Part shown: one piece after another, positions 1 to 12,183 of the stretch | Position numbering within the stretch: the stretch's first letter is position 1 | Layout of the letters: the number at the start of each line of letters is the position of its first letter | NCBI RefSeq assembly: GCF_003963535.1 | Contig: NZ_CP034539.1 | Location: 6,820,001 to 6,884,000 of the forward strand | Direction of reading: 5' to 3' | Source: Streptomyces cyaneochromogenes | GTDB taxonomy: Bacteria > Actinomycetota > Actinomycetes > Streptomycetales > Streptomycetaceae | DNA length: 64,000 nt | Program-made: the position numbers and the translations under genes | Notes under the pieces: generated by a model | Seen by the model: the letters and a program-made list of their open reading frames with translations, nothing else | What the model was told of the DNA's origin: nothing | Database searches by the model: none

Positions 1-3000
1 GCTCGCCGTGCGGGACCTCGGCGCCGACCGCCAGGTCCAGGTGGTCGATCAGGTTGAGCGCGATGAACGGCCACGCACCCTGGTTCGCCGGCTCCTCCTG
101 GGCCCACAGGTACTTCTCGGCGTTCGGGTACTTGGCGATCTCCGCCTGGAGCTCGGCACCCGGCAGCGGGTACAGGCGCTCGATGCGGATGATCGCCGTG
201 TCCGTGATGCCGCGCTTCTTCCGCTCGGCCTCGATGTCGTAGTAGACCTTGCCGGCGCAGAAGACGACCTTCTTGACCGCGGCCGGGTCGACCGACGCAT
301 CGCCGATGACCGGCTGGAACTGGCCGCTCGTGAACTCCTCCGCCTTCGAGGCCGCGGCCTTCAGACGCAGCATCGACTTCGGGGTGAAGACGACCAGCGG
401 CTTGTGGTGCGGGTTGTGCGACTGCCACCGCAGGAGGTGGAAGTAGTTCGCCGGGGACGTCGGCATCGCGACCGTCATGTTGTTCTGCGCGCACAGCTGC
501 AGGAACCGCTCCGGGCGGGCCGAGGAGTGGTCCGGGCCCTGGCCCTCGTAGCCGTGCGGCAGGAGCAGGACGACGCCGGAGGTCTGGGCCCACTTCTGCT
601 CGGCCGACGAGATGAACTCGTCCACGACCGTCTGGGCGCCGTTGACGAAGTCGCCGAACTGCGCCTCCCACATCACGAGCGCGTCGGGGCGGGCCAGCGA
701 GTAGCCGTACTCGAAGCCCATGGCCGCGTACTCGGACAGCAGGGAGTTGTAGACGTTCAGCCGCGCCTGGTCCTCGGAGAGGTACTGCAGCGGCGTGTAC
801 TCCTCGCCCGTCTCGCGGTCGATGATCACCGCGTGACGCTGGCCGAACGTACCGCGCTGCGAGTCCTGGCCGGCCAGCCGGACCGGGACGCCCTCCAGCA
901 GCAGGGAGCCGATCGCGAGGGTCTCGCCCATGCCCCAGTCGATGGTGCCGTCCTCGACCATCGACGCCCGGCGCTGCAGCTGCGGCAGCAGACGCGGGTG
1001 GACGGTGATGTGGTCGGGGATGTTGACCTGGGACTCGGCGATCCGCTTGACGGTCTCCGTGGTCACCGCCGTGTTGACGGCGACCGGGAACTCGGCCTGC
1101 GGGTCCGAGGGCTCCACGGCGGCCGGCTGCGAGGTGGCCTCGCGGACCTCCGTGAAGACCTTCTCCAGCTGGCCCTGGTAGTCCTGCAGCGCCTGCTCGG
1201 CCTCTTCCAGGGTGATGTCGCCGCGACCGATGAGGGACTCGGTGTAGAGCTTGCGCACCGAGCGCTTCTTGTCGATCAGGTCGTACATCAGCGGCTGGGT
1301 GAAGGCCGGGTTGTCCGACTCGTTGTGACCGCGGCGGCGGTAGCAGATGAGGTCGATCACGACGTCCTTGTTGAACGCCTGGCGGAACTCGAAGGCCAGG
1401 CGGGCAACGCGGACGACCGCCTCGGGGTCGTCGCCGTTCACGTGGAAGATCGGGGCCTCGATCATGCGGGCCACGTCGGTGGCGTACATCGACGAGCGCG
1501 AGGACTCCGGCGCCGCCGTGAAGCCGACCTGGTTGTTGATGACCACGTGGACCGTGCCGCCGGTGCGGTAGCCCCGCAGCTGCGACATGTTCAGGGTCTC
1601 GGCCACCACGCCCTGGCCCGCGAAGGCCGCGTCGCCGTGCAGGGCCACCGGCAGGACCGTGAAGTCCGTGCCGCCCTTGTTGATGATGTCCTGCTTGGCG
1701 CGGGCGACGCCCTCCAGGACCGGGTCCACCGCCTCCAGGTGCGAGGGGTTGGCGGTGAGCGAGACCTTGATCTGCTCGCCGTCCAGGCCGGTGAAGGTGC
1801 CCTCGGCGCCCAGGTGGTACTTCACGTCGCCGGAGCCGTGCATCGACTTCGGGTCGAGGTTGCCCTCGAACTCGCGGAAGATCTGGGCGTACGACTTGCC
1901 GACGATGTTGGCGAGGACGTTCAGGCGGCCGCGGTGGGCCATGCCGATGACGACCTCGTCCAGGCGGGACTCGGCGGCCGAGTCCAGCACGGCGTCGAGC
2001 AGCGGGATGACGGACTCGCCGCCCTCCAGCGAGAAGCGCTTCTGGCCGACGTACTTGGTCTGCAGGAAGGTCTCGAAGGCCTCCGCCGCGTTCAGCCGGC
2101 GCAGGATGCGCAGCTGCTCCTCACGCTCGGGCTTGGTGTGCCCGCGCTCGATGCGGTCCTGGATCCACTTGCGCTGCTTCGGGTCCTGGATGTGCATGAA
2201 CTCGATGCCGGTGGTGCGGCAGTACGAGTCGCGCAGCACGCCGAGGATGTCGCGCAGCTTCATCAGGGACTTGCCGGAGAAGCCGCCGACCGCGAACTCG
2301 CGCTCGAGGTCCCACAGGGTGAGGCCGTGCTCGGTGATGTCCAGGTCGGGGTGCTTGCGCTGGCGGTACTCCAGCGGGTCGGTGTCGGCCATGACGTGGC
2401 CGCGGACCCGGTAGGAGTGGATCAGCTCGAAGACGCGCGCGGCCTTGGTGACGTCGTCGTCGTGCGACGCGTCGATGTCCTTGAGCCAGCGGACCGGCTC
2501 GTAGGGGATGCGCAGCGCCTCGAAGATCTCGTCGTAGAAGTTGCCCTCGCCGAGGAGGAAGTTCGCGACGATCCGCAGGAACTCGCCGGAGGCGGCGCCC
2601 TGGATGACCCGGTGGTCGTAGGTCGACGTGAGCGTCATGACCTTCGAGATGCCGAGCTTGTTCAGGGTGTCCTGGGAGGTGCCCTGGAACTCCGCCGGGT
2701 AGTCCATGGAGCCGACGCCCATGATCACCGACTGGCCGGGCATCAGACGCGGGACCGAGTGGACGGTGCCGAGGCCACCGGGGTTGGTCAGGGAGACCGT
2801 CACGCCGGTGAAGTCGTCCATGCCCAGCTTGCCGTCGCGGGCGCGGCGGACGATGTCCTCGTAGGCCTGCCAGAACTCGAAGAAGTTCAGGGTCTCGGCC
2901 TTCTTGATGCCCGCGACCACGAGCTGGCGTTCGCCGTTGGGCTTGACCAGGTCGATGGCGAGGCCGAAGTTGATGTGCTCCGGCTTGACCAGGGTCGGCT

Positions 3001-3682
3001 TGCCGTCCTTCTCCGCGAAGGAGTAGTTCATCGATGGCATGGCCTTGATGGCCTGCACCATCGCGTAGCCGATCAGGTGCGTGAAGGAGATCTTCCCGCC
3101 CCGGGCGCGCTTGAGGTGGTTGTTGATGACGATGCGGTTGTCGAAGAGCAGCTTCACCGGGACCGCGCGCACGGACGTGGCCGTGGGCACCTCCAGCGAG
3201 GCGTTCATGTTCTTCGCGACCGCGGCGGCGGGGCCGCGCAGCGTGACCAGCTCGGGGCCGTCGGCGGCAGCGGCGGGCTCGGCCTTCTTCGGCTGAGCGG
3301 GCTTCGCGGCCGGGGCGGGGGCGGCGGGCTTCGCAGCCGGAGCCGGAGCCGCGGCGGCGGGTGCGGCGGCCGCGGGCTTCGGGGCGGCCGGGGCCGGCGC
3401 CGGGACCGACGGAGCAGCCGGGGCGGCGGGAGCGGCCGGAGCGGTGGTGGTGGCTGCGGCCCCCGCGGCCGCAGTACCCGCCGGAGCCGCGGCGCCAACG
3501 CCCGGCTTGTAGTCGGCGAAGAAGTCCCACCAGGCACGGTCCACCGAATTGGGGTCCTGGAGGTACTGCTGATAGATCTCGTCGACGAGCCACTCGTTCG
3601 GGCCGAACGCGGCAGCGGGGTTCTTGCCCGCTTGGTCGGCGTCGGTCGAGATGCTCGAGTTACTGGGGGACTGTGGCGACAC
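1..3682 (-). CDS. kgd: 2-oxoglutarate decarboxylase/dehydrogenase, E1-E2 fused (3' end cut by window)
   Basis: TCA-cycle enzyme that decarboxylates 2-oxoglutarate on thiamine diphosphate and transfers the succinyl group. About 1227 codons are visible; the C-terminal end lies left of base 1. Order of parts: a short N-terminal segment ([14 protein letters not shown], about residues 28-45), an Ala/Pro-rich linker (about 55-135), an E2-type succinyltransferase domain with the DHRxxxG-type motif [12 protein letters not shown], then the E1 domain ([38 protein letters not shown]). This fused architecture is typical of actinobacteria. The start is the GTG at 3680-3682, read [10 protein letters not shown], with a purine-rich GAGGGCGG a little upstream. 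A long open frame on the opposite strand across the whole gene is a GC-bias shadow. The function assignment is secure. Confidence 0.96.
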   Translation of the reverse strand, partial: MSPQSPSNSSISTDADQAGKNPAAAFGPNEWLVDEIYQQYLQDPNSVDRAWWDFFADYKPGVGAAAPAGTAAAGAAATTTAPAAPAAPAAPSVPAPAPAAPKPAAAAPAAAAPAPAAKPAAPAPAAKPAQPKKAEPAAAADGPELVTLRGPAAAVAKNMNASLEVPTATSVRAVPVKLLFDNRIVINNHLKRARGGKISFTHLIGYAMVQAIKAMPSMNYSFAEKDGKPTLVKPEHINFGLAIDLVKPNGERQLVVAGIKKAETLNFFEFWQAYEDIVRRARDGKLGMDDFTGVTVSLTNPGGLGTVHSVPRLMPGQSVIMGVGSMDYPAEFQGTSQDTLNKLGISKVMTLTSTYDHRVIQGAASGEFLRIVANFLLGEGNFYDEIFEALRIPYEPVRWLKDIDASHDDDVTKAARVFELIHSYRVRGHVMADTDPLEYRQRKHPDLDITEHGLTLWDLEREFAVGGFSGKSLMKLRDILGVLRDSYCRTTGIEFMHIQDPKQRKWIQDRIERGHTKPEREEQLRILRRLNAAEAFETFLQTKYVGQKRFSLEGGESVIPLLDAVLDSAAESRLDEVVIGMAHRGRLNVLANIVGKSYAQIFREFEGNLDPKSMHGSGDVKYHLGAEGTFTGLDGEQIKVSLTANPSHLEAVDPVLEGVARAKQDIINKGGTDFTVLPVALHGDAAFAGQGVVAETLNMSQLRGYRTGGTVHVVINNQVGFTAAPESSRSSMYATDVARMIEAPIFHVNGDDPEAVVRVARLAFEFRQAFNKDVVIDLICYRRRGHNESDNPAFTQPLMYDLIDKKRSVRKLYTESLIGRGDITLEEAEQALQDYQGQLEKVFTEVREATSQPAAVEPSDPQAEFPVAVNTAVTTETVKRIAESQVNIPDHITVHPRLLPQLQRRASMVEDGTIDWGMGETLAIGSLLLEGVPVRLAGQDSQRGTFGQRHAVIIDRETGEEYTPLQYLSEDQARLNVYNSLLSEYAAMGFEYGYSLARPDALVMWEAQFGDFVNGAQTVVDEFISSAEQKWAQTSGVVLLLPHGYEGQGPDHSSARPERFLQLCAQNNMTVAMPTSPANYFHLLRWQSHNPHHKPLVVFTPKSMLRLKAAASKAEEFTSGQFQPVIGDASVDPAAVKKVVFCAGKVYYDIEAERKKRGITDTAIIRIERLYPLPGAELQAEIAKYPNAEKYLWAQEEPANQGAWPFIALNLIDHLDLAVGAEVPHGE

Positions 3683-3963
3683 GGCGGCAACCGCCCTCTT
3701 CCGCTTCACAAGGTTATGGACAGCGGGAATAAAGGCTACGCCTCCATGGCCGGGAAGGTGAGGCCGGGCAAGGTCATCGTCGCGTAAGTCACATCGGAAA
3801 GTGTGTTTCGGGCCTGGAAATGGCGGGAAACAAGTGTGGTTCCGCTTCAGATGGGAAGGCGCGAGCACGGCCTGGCGCGACGAAAGCGCAGGCCTGGACC
3901 TGATCACACGTGTCCGTCTGCCGGGACAGCCGTGGATCTTGTGGCTCCGCTTCGAACTTTACG

Positions 3964-5070
3964 TCAACTTGGCACGGATGGCTGCCCCGGCAGTGTGACA
4001 AGAATCCGGCAGCCTCGATCGGATTCGGCCACGCCGATGTGGCCCCCGTGCAGATCGACGGCCCAGCGCGCGATCGCCAGCCCAAGGCCCGTACCGCCGT
4101 CGCTGCCCGGGCCGTGCGGACGGCGGACGGCGCCCCGGTTGAAGCGCTCGAAGACCTTGTGCCACTCCGACTTCGGGATGCCCGGCCCCTCGTCCAGGAC
4201 CTCCAGCTCCAGCGACTCCGGATACGCCCCGCGCCGCGCCTTGACCGTCACGCGGCCGTGCGCCGGGCTGTGCTTGATCGCGTTGTCGATGAGGTTGGCG
4301 ACGACCTGGTGGAGACGCTCGGGGTCGGCGTGCGCGGTCAGCTCGGGCGGGGAGACGTCGAGGTGCAGATGGACGTCCGTACGGGTGTGGCTGCCGGAGC
4401 CCGACGCCATGCCCCGGCGCGCGGAGGCGACCATGTTGGCCTCCTTCAGTACGCCGGACAGGTACGGCCAGACCTCGAAGCGCCGCAGCCGCAGCGGCAC
4501 GACGCCGTTGTCCAGGCGGGACAGGTCCAGCAGCGTCTCCACGAGCCGGCCGAGCCGCTCGGTCTGCTTCAGCGCCGTGCGCATCGTCTCGGGGTCGGCC
4601 TCGGCGATGCCGTCGACCACGTTCTCCAGGACGGCCCGCAGGCCCGCGATCGGGGTGCGCAGCTCGTGCGAGACGTTCGCCACCAGCTCCTTGCGCTGCT
4701 GGTCCTGGGCCTCCAGCTCGTCGGCCATCAGGTTGATGGTCTCGGCCAGGTCGCCCAGCTCGTCCCGGCGGTTCTCCTTCACCCGGCGCGTGTAGTCGCC
4801 CTGCGAGATGGACCGGGCCACGGTGTTCATCTCGTCCAGCGGGGCCGTCAGCGAGTGGGCCACGAACTGGGTGACCAGCAGGGTGGCGATCATCGAGAAG
4901 ACCATGATGAAGCGCAGCTCCGTCTGGTACCGCACCGCGTTCACCGACAGCCCGGTGGTGATCAGCACCGCGATGACGACCAGCGCGCCCAGCTTGGTCT
5001 TGATCGAGAACGGACGTACGCCGCCCCAGGGCTCCCCGGGGCCTCTCCGCGGAGCCGGGCCGTCGCTCAT
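3964..5070 (-). CDS. Two-component sensor histidine kinase (HAMP, HisKA, HATPase)
   Basis: Membrane histidine kinase of 368 aa, the partner of the response regulator immediately upstream. An N-terminal hydrophobic stretch (LGALVVIAVLITTGLSV, about 28-44) and a second (about 58-78) bracket a very short extracytoplasmic part. HAMP follows (TAPLDEMNTVARSISQGD), then the phosphoacceptor motif NVSHELRTPIAG and the ATP-binding N, G1 and G2 boxes (NLIDNAIKHS, DEGPGIP, GGTGLGLAIA). The ATG at 5068-5070 overlaps the regulator's TGA as ATGA, so the two are translationally coupled. The nearly absent sensor loop suggests intramembrane sensing or an accessory sensor; that is inference. The signal is unknown. 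It sits next to kgd, as I recall for S. coelicolor. Confidence 0.93.
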   Translation of the reverse strand: MSDGPAPRRGPGEPWGGVRPFSIKTKLGALVVIAVLITTGLSVNAVRYQTELRFIMVFSMIATLLVTQFVAHSLTAPLDEMNTVARSISQGDYTRRVKENRRDELGDLAETINLMADELEAQDQQRKELVANVSHELRTPIAGLRAVLENVVDGIAEADPETMRTALKQTERLGRLVETLLDLSRLDNGVVPLRLRRFEVWPYLSGVLKEANMVASARRGMASGSGSHTRTDVHLHLDVSPPELTAHADPERLHQVVANLIDNAIKHSPAHGRVTVKARRGAYPESLELEVLDEGPGIPKSEWHKVFERFNRGAVRRPHGPGSDGGTGLGLAIARWAVDLHGGHIGVAESDRGCRILVTLPGQPSVPS

Positions 5071-5804
5071 GGCGTCGGCGTCTCCAGGGCGTAGCCCACG
5101 CCGTGCACGGTCCGGATGCGCTCGGCACCGATCTTCCGGCGCAGCGCCTTGATGTGGCTGTCGACGGTCCGGGTGCCGGAGGCGTCCGCCCAGTCCCACA
5201 CCTCGGCGAGCAGCTGCTCGCGCGAGAGCACCGCGCGCGGGGTGTTCGCCAGGCACACCAGGAGGTCGAACTCGGTCGGCGTGAGGTGAACATCCTCACT
5301 GCGCACCCGCACCCGCCGCTGCGCGTGGTCGATCTCCAGCTCGCCGAGGCGCAGGATGCCCGACCGCGGGGTCGTGGCGGCCAGCGCGGCCCGCTCGACG
5401 CGGCGCAGCAGTACGTGCACGCGTGCCGCCAGCTCCCGCATCGAGAACGGCTTGGTCATGTAGTCGTCGGCGCCGACGCCGAGGCCGACCAGCATGTCGG
5501 TCTCGTCGTCGCGCGCGGTCAGCATCATCACCGGTACCGGCCGCTGGGCCTGCACCCGGCGGCAGACCTCCAGGCCGTCGAAGCCCGGCAGCATGATGTC
5601 GAGGATCAGCAGGTCGGGCTGCCAGGCCTCCGCCGTGTCGACGGCCGCCGGACCGTCACCCGCGGTCTGCACGAGGAACCCCTCGGCGCGCAGACGGGCC
5701 GCGATGGCGTCCACGATGGTCGGATCGTCCTCGACCACGAGGACCCGGCGCTGAGCGCCAGGGGTTGCCGCCGTGCCGTTGTGGGAGGTGTGTGTCTGCT
5801 CCAT
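5067..5804 (-). CDS. OmpR/PhoB-family response regulator
   Basis: DNA-binding response regulator of 245 aa. The receiver domain (about 19-130) has the acidic pair in VVEDD, the phosphoacceptor Asp in LLILDIMLPGFDG, and the conserved Lys in DDYMTKPFSMREL. A winged-helix domain follows (LTPTEFDLLVCLAN ... VDSHIKALRRKIG ... VHGVGYALE). The start is the ATG at 5802-5804, preceded by a GGGGCGGG tract; an in-frame TTG four codons upstream is less likely. Its stop overlaps the kinase start by 4 bp, so this is a cognate pair. Target genes cannot be read from the sequence. Confidence 0.94.
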   Translation of the reverse strand: MEQTHTSHNGTAATPGAQRRVLVVEDDPTIVDAIAARLRAEGFLVQTAGDGPAAVDTAEAWQPDLLILDIMLPGFDGLEVCRRVQAQRPVPVMMLTARDDETDMLVGLGVGADDYMTKPFSMRELAARVHVLLRRVERAALAATTPRSGILRLGELEIDHAQRRVRVRSEDVHLTPTEFDLLVCLANTPRAVLSREQLLAEVWDWADASGTRTVDSHIKALRRKIGAERIRTVHGVGYALETPTP

Positions 5805-5937
5805 CGCCCGCCCCAAAGTTGCTTTCCGGAATCCGTGGGGGTGATCCCGCTAACTGGCCATGCCTGCTCATGCTTGCGATTGACGCTTGAATGATCCGCG
5901 TCAGAGAAGCAGAGTACGGGGAGTCGCCGTCCCAGGG

Positions 5938-6615
5938 CTATCCAGGTCGGACGGCGAGGTGCACGACGTCCGGAACGCCCCGGGCAACGGGGATCTCTTC
6001 GGTACGCACCTGTTGGAATCCGGCATTACGCAAGGTTTCTTCGAATTCCGGGGAGGGTTGGGCGGACCATATGGCAAGCACCCCACCCGGCCTCAACGCC
6101 CCTGCACAGCCTGCCAGTCCGCCGGGTGAGTAGAGGCTGTCGTTGCCGTCGGTGACGGTCCAGTCGGGCCCGTTGTCGATGTCGAGACAGAGTGCGTCAT
6201 ACGTGGCGGAAGTCTCATGCACGTGCCGCACGAGATCCGTTTCCAGAATCTCGGTGCGCGGGTCGGCCAGGGCGCCGGCGGAGAAGCGCGACAAGGGGCC
6301 GTCAAGATGCCAGCCGATAATCGCGCTCTCACGCTCGACGACGGTGATCCGTCCGGGGCGCGGATCGGCGGCGGCATGTGCGAGCGAGAACCCGACGCCG
6401 AGCCCGCCGATCAGCACATGAGGGTCCGGCCGCCCGTCCAGCGCGCCGAGCGCGGCGTCGACCAGCAGCCGCTCCGAACGCCCGTCGGAGGTGTCCATCA
6501 GGAAGCAGCCGTTGGCGATGATCTGGAGCAACTCGCCGTGCCGCCGCAGCACGACCTCGCCGTGCGGGCCCTCGCGACGGTCCAGTACCTCGGGGGTGTC
6601 GTACGAAGTGGCCAT
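5938..6615 (-). CDS. Spermidine-synthase-like SAM-dependent methyltransferase-fold protein
   Basis: Cytoplasmic protein of 225 aa with a Rossmann fold of the spermidine synthase type: a glycine-rich SAM-binding segment HVLIGGLGVGFSLAHA, an acidic residue ending strand 2 (ITVVERESAII), and DALCLDIDNGPDW where aminopropyltransferases keep their catalytic aspartates. It is shorter than true spermidine synthases (about 280 aa), so polyamine synthesis is not assured; a methyltransferase role is equally possible. The start is the ATG at 6613-6615 (MATSYDTPEVL). It is transcribed away from the rhomboid-like gene and separated from the upstream two-component pair by about 130 bp. Confidence 0.75.
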   Translation of the reverse strand: MATSYDTPEVLDRREGPHGEVVLRRHGELLQIIANGCFLMDTSDGRSERLLVDAALGALDGRPDPHVLIGGLGVGFSLAHAAADPRPGRITVVERESAIIGWHLDGPLSRFSAGALADPRTEILETDLVRHVHETSATYDALCLDIDNGPDWTVTDGNDSLYSPGGLAGCAGALRPGGVLAIWSAQPSPEFEETLRNAGFQQVRTEEIPVARGVPDVVHLAVRPG

Positions 6616-6791
6616 CCGGCCATCCTGGCAGCCGGGGCCCGGGACGGCCGAGCGAATTACCACTCAGGGTTGACGCGGACCAGGACGTTGTTGGTTGAGA
6701 GGTTCCTGAGAATCGGCTTGTAAGTGGCGCAGGTCACAGACACCGGCGGGCTGCGGGCGAAGGGTGAGGGAAACGGAAGGAGCGCCTCACC

Positions 6792-7625
6792 TTGGAACGG
6801 ACTGCGGTTGAGGGTGCGACGGGCTCGGTTCCGGACTCCGGCGAGGCGGGCCTGCCCGATGTCGCCGGGCTGCTGGACGGGATGCCGCGGCAGCGCGGAC
6901 CACAGAGCGCTCCTGCGACGAGCGCCCGGGCGCCACTGCCCTCGGCACCCCCGGCGCCGGTCACCATCGAGGCCACCGCACCGTCCCGACCCCGTGCCGT
7001 CCGTCCCTGGCACCTCCTCCCCACCCCCACCGGCACCCCGTTCACCCTCGCCTACGCCGCCGTACTGGCCGTCACCTCCCTGGTCGCCACATACGCCGAC
7101 CCCGTCCTCGTCCACGCCCTGCACCAGGGCTCCAGCACCGATGTCGCCCACCTCGTGCAGACGCCCGTGCTGGTGCTGGTGGCCAGCGCGCTGTGGGTCG
7201 CGGGCGGGATCGTGACGCCGTACACGCTCTGTTTCCTGCTCGTGCTCACCGCGCTGGAGCGGCGGATCGGCGGTGCCCGCACGGCCGTCGTCTTTCTGGC
7301 CGGGCACGTCCTGGCGACCCTCGCGACCGAGGTCCCCGTCGGGCTCGCGGTGCTGGTCGGGCATCTCCCCGCCAGCTCGCTGCACCGCTTCGACTACGGC
7401 ATCAGCTTCGGCGTGGCGGCGAGCATCGGCGCGCTGGCCGGGCTGCTGCGGCCGTGGCTGCGGTGGCCGGTGCTGGCGCTGTTCGGCGGGATGCTGATCC
7501 AGGACCTGATCGGCTTCACGGATCCGCTGACCAACTGGGGGCACCTGATCGCCCTGGTCATCGGGGTCGGGATGTGGCCTTTGGTGCGGCGCCGACGTGC
7601 CTCGGGGTCAGTCGCCCTCGGGTGA
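6792..7625 (+). CDS. Rhomboid-like integral membrane protein
   Basis: Polytopic membrane protein of 277 aa. After about 75 residues of Pro/Ala-rich cytoplasmic tail come roughly six hydrophobic segments (starting FTLAYAAVLAVTSLVAT). A serine lies in DYGISFGVAASIG (Ser205) and a histidine in NWGHLIALVIG (His251). The serine, in a loop-helix context, and the histidine in the last helix match the dyad arrangement of rhomboid proteases, although the classical GxSG is changed to GISFG. Proteolytic activity is therefore possible but unproven. The start is TTG at 6792, supported by GGAAGGAG nine bases upstream. Its last 18 bp overlap, tail to tail, the convergent GNAT gene. Confidence 0.75.
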   Translation: MERTAVEGATGSVPDSGEAGLPDVAGLLDGMPRQRGPQSAPATSARAPLPSAPPAPVTIEATAPSRPRAVRPWHLLPTPTGTPFTLAYAAVLAVTSLVATYADPVLVHALHQGSSTDVAHLVQTPVLVLVASALWVAGGIVTPYTLCFLLVLTALERRIGGARTAVVFLAGHVLATLATEVPVGLAVLVGHLPASSLHRFDYGISFGVAASIGALAGLLRPWLRWPVLALFGGMLIQDLIGFTDPLTNWGHLIALVIGVGMWPLVRRRRASGSVALG

Positions 7626-8402
7626 CCAGACGTACGGCGTGGTCGTGGTCACCGCCTCGAAGCCCAGCCGCCGCAGGATCGGCGCGCTGTCGTCGGAGGC
7701 GTCGACGTGCAGGTACGTGACACCACGCGCGACGGCGAGGGCGGCGCGGGTCGCGACGAGCGCGCGGTAGATGCCGCGGCCGCGCCACTCGGCCAGCGTC
7801 GACCCGCCCCACAGGCTCGCGAACTCGGTGCCCTCGCGGAAGACCAGCCAGGCCGCCGAGACGACCTCGCCGTCCGCCTCGGCGACATGGACGGAGATCT
7901 CGTCCGGCGCGGACGCGACCCGGCCGATGAGATCGCCGGCGAGCCAGCTCCAGTCCTGGCCCCACACCACCGACTCCATCGCGGCGATCCGGCGCATGTC
8001 CGCGTCCGCCGTGACCCGGCGCAGCGTCACGCCCGCCGGCAGGACGGGCGCGGTGACGGCCATGTCGGCGGCGCGTCCGACCAGGACCGTCTCCACGTCC
8101 TCGGGTGTGAAGCCCGCTGCGCGGAGGCGGTCGGTGAGGTCGGCGGGGTCGTCGTGGGACCGCGTCTTCCACTCGACCGCCTCGCCGCGCGCCGCGAAGA
8201 AGTCGCGCTGCCGGGCGATGAGCCGGTCGAGTCCGGCGCCATGGACGCCGAGGGAGCGCGGGCCGCTGACCAGACCCCGGAATCCCCCGACGATCCGCAG
8301 CAGCGGGCCGTCCTGTTCGTACGTCACCCCGGCGGGCGGTGTAGGGGGCGCGCCGCGCATCTGGTCGTCGTAGGCGGCGAGAAGGAGCTCTGTGTCTGTC
8401 AC
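7608..8402 (-). CDS. GNAT-family N-acetyltransferase
   Basis: Protein of about 264 aa with a C-terminal GNAT domain. The acetyl-CoA loop is seen as STLAEWRGRGIYRALVATR, a variant of the usual Q/RxxGxG/A, followed by VTYLHVDASDDSAPILRRLGF, the late beta-strand and alpha-helix of the fold. The N-terminal half (about 1-130) is less diagnostic and may be a second, degenerate GNAT-like domain. The substrate is unknown. The start is placed at GTG 8400-8402 (MTDTELLLAAYDDQ); an in-frame TTG at 8438 would add 12 residues, and neither has a strong ribosome site. It is convergent with the rhomboid-like gene. Confidence 0.8.
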   Translation of the reverse strand: MTDTELLLAAYDDQMRGAPPTPPAGVTYEQDGPLLRIVGGFRGLVSGPRSLGVHGAGLDRLIARQRDFFAARGEAVEWKTRSHDDPADLTDRLRAAGFTPEDVETVLVGRAADMAVTAPVLPAGVTLRRVTADADMRRIAAMESVVWGQDWSWLAGDLIGRVASAPDEISVHVAEADGEVVSAAWLVFREGTEFASLWGGSTLAEWRGRGIYRALVATRAALAVARGVTYLHVDASDDSAPILRRLGFEAVTTTTPYVWSPEGD

Positions 8403-8481
8403 GGGGAAACGGTGGGGGACGGGCCGGGGCCCGTACAACCGGTTATTCGCGAAACCCCGAGGTCACAGCGTGTGTGGGTGG

Positions 8482-8499
8482 TGATCGCTCACAGCGAAC
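8482..8499. promoter_or_regulatory. ClgR-type operator upstream of lon
   Basis: TGATCGCTCACAGCGAAC fits every position of the actinobacterial ClgR consensus WNNWCGCYNANRGCGWWS as I remember it from corynebacterial work. ClgR activates clp and lon genes in actinobacteria. The site lies 75 bp before the lon start and 33 bp before the HAIR element, a sensible position for an activator. Binding is inferred from the motif and location. Confidence 0.65.
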
Positions 8500-8532
8500 G
8501 GAGGTCGGGGAACATTCGCACTCCCTCGTGCA

Positions 8533-8551
8533 TTGAGTCGGCATAGCTCAA
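8533..8551. promoter_or_regulatory. HAIR inverted repeat (HspR operator) at the lon promoter
   Basis: TTGAGT-N7-GCTCAA is an inverted repeat matching the HspR-associated inverted repeat, consensus CTTGAGT-N7-ACTCAAG, with one internal mismatch and altered outermost bases. HspR represses the dnaK operon, clpB and lon in Streptomyces. The element ends 22 bp before the lon ATG, so a bound repressor would block initiation or early elongation. Confidence 0.75.
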
Positions 8552-8573
8552 CTTGACTGCCGAAGGGGAGATC

Positions 8574-10988
<2,415 letters not shown>

Positions 10989-11033
10989 CGACGTGGTCCA
11001 GTAGCGGGCTCCGCCCGCGGGGACCGGACAGGC

Positions 11034-11067
11034 AGGGCCCGGGTCCCGTGAGGGAGGCCCGGGCCCT
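11034..11067. terminator. Hairpin between convergent lon and GH25 genes
   Basis: A perfect 10-bp stem (AGGGCCCGGG with CCCGGGCCCT) encloses a 14-base loop, midway between the stop codons of two convergent genes. There is no long T tract, as is common in Streptomyces. It probably serves both directions. Confidence 0.6.
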
Positions 11068-11099
11068 CGCCGTACGGCGGTACGTCCTCCGACGACGGG

Positions 11100-11933
11100 T
11101 CAGCCGTTCGCCAGAGCCCGGACGCGGTCCAGTGCTCCGTTGAACCTGTTGTGGTCGCCGACGGTCGGTCCGGAGGACGTGTACTGCCACATGGTGTAGT
11201 AGCTCCACCCCGCCGGCAGTTCCCCCACCTCCGCGGCGTACCGGGCGACCCACAGCGGGTTGGTGGTGGCGAAGCCGCTGTAGTTGCCGGTGCACTGCTT
11301 CCACCAGCTGGTGGCGGTGTAGATGACGGCGTCGCGGCCGGTCCGGGTCTTGTACCGGGTCAGGAAGTCGCGGATCCAGGTGACCATCTGGCTCGTGGTC
11401 TTGCCGTAGCAGGCGTTGCCGTACGGGTTCCACTCGATGTCCAGGACGCCGGGCAGGGTCTTGCCGTCGCGGGACCAGCCGCCGCCGTGGTCGACGAAAT
11501 AGTTGGCCTGGGTTGCTCCGTTGGTGGTGTCCGGGGTCGCGAAGTGGTAGGCGCCGCGGATCATGCCGACGTCGTAGGAGCCGCTGTACTGCTGGGCGTA
11601 GTAGGGGTTCGTGTAGTACGTCCCCTCGGTGGCCTTCACGTAGGCCCACTTCACCCCGCTGTTCCACAGGGTCGACCAGGCGACGTTGCCCTGGTGGCTG
11701 GAGACGTCCACGCCTTCCGTCTGGGTGGCCAGGGCGTCGTCGGGGACGCCGTGGACACCGTCGTGGGTCGCGACGCCCATGCCCATGTGGGCGGAGCCCG
11801 GGGACGGGGGGTCGTCTTCCGCGGACGCGGGAGAGGGGTGGATGGCGAGGAGGAGGGAGAGGGTCGCGGCGAGCAGGAGCCCGGCGAGGTGCGGGCGCCG
11901 AGGGCGGAGCGGTTCGGGTCTGTGCACGGACAT
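11100..11933 (-). CDS. Secreted GH25 muramidase (lysozyme)
   Basis: Secreted peptidoglycan hydrolase of 277 aa. The signal peptide has a basic start (MSVHRPEPLRPRRP), a hydrophobic core LAGLLLAATLSLLLAI, and a probable cut after SPASA. The glycoside hydrolase family 25 domain starts at GVDVSSHQGNV (about residue 74). It contains the family signatures VKWAYVKATEGTYY, MIRGAYHF and the acidic LPGVLDIEWNPYG, which includes the catalytic Asp/Glu region, and ends with WVARYAAEVG and MWQYTSSG. No separate wall-binding domain is visible. The ATG is preceded by GGAGG at 8 bp spacing. It is convergent with lon. A role in wall turnover or attack on other bacteria fits the family. Confidence 0.93.
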   Translation of the reverse strand: MSVHRPEPLRPRRPHLAGLLLAATLSLLLAIHPSPASAEDDPPSPGSAHMGMGVATHDGVHGVPDDALATQTEGVDVSSHQGNVAWSTLWNSGVKWAYVKATEGTYYTNPYYAQQYSGSYDVGMIRGAYHFATPDTTNGATQANYFVDHGGGWSRDGKTLPGVLDIEWNPYGNACYGKTTSQMVTWIRDFLTRYKTRTGRDAVIYTATSWWKQCTGNYSGFATTNPLWVARYAAEVGELPAGWSYYTMWQYTSSGPTVGDHNRFNGALDRVRALANG

Positions 11934-12183
11934 AGCGTGCCTCCGAAGGCTCGGTGGTGCTCGGTGAGGAACGCGCGGGGGTGAGGCCGCCGTTGGGGGA
12001 GCGTGGCTGTGGCGTGTGCATGCCAGTCATGCTCCGATGGAGAAGCTAGGCGCGCAGAAGCGCAGGTGGAAGGGGGTCCGGAGGCTGCCTTTGGTCTGAG
12101 CCTGCGAAATACTGGCGGAGCTGCGGCGATGACGGCGGTTGGCGGAAACTTTCAGGACCGGGACCTACCAGGCAGGGGCTGAC

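Noticed and set aside
8-3787. Open frame of about 1260 codons on the plus strand
   Set aside because: It is antisense to kgd, whose minus-strand frame has all enzyme motifs; the plus-strand product is a Val/Arg/Gly-rich GC shadow.
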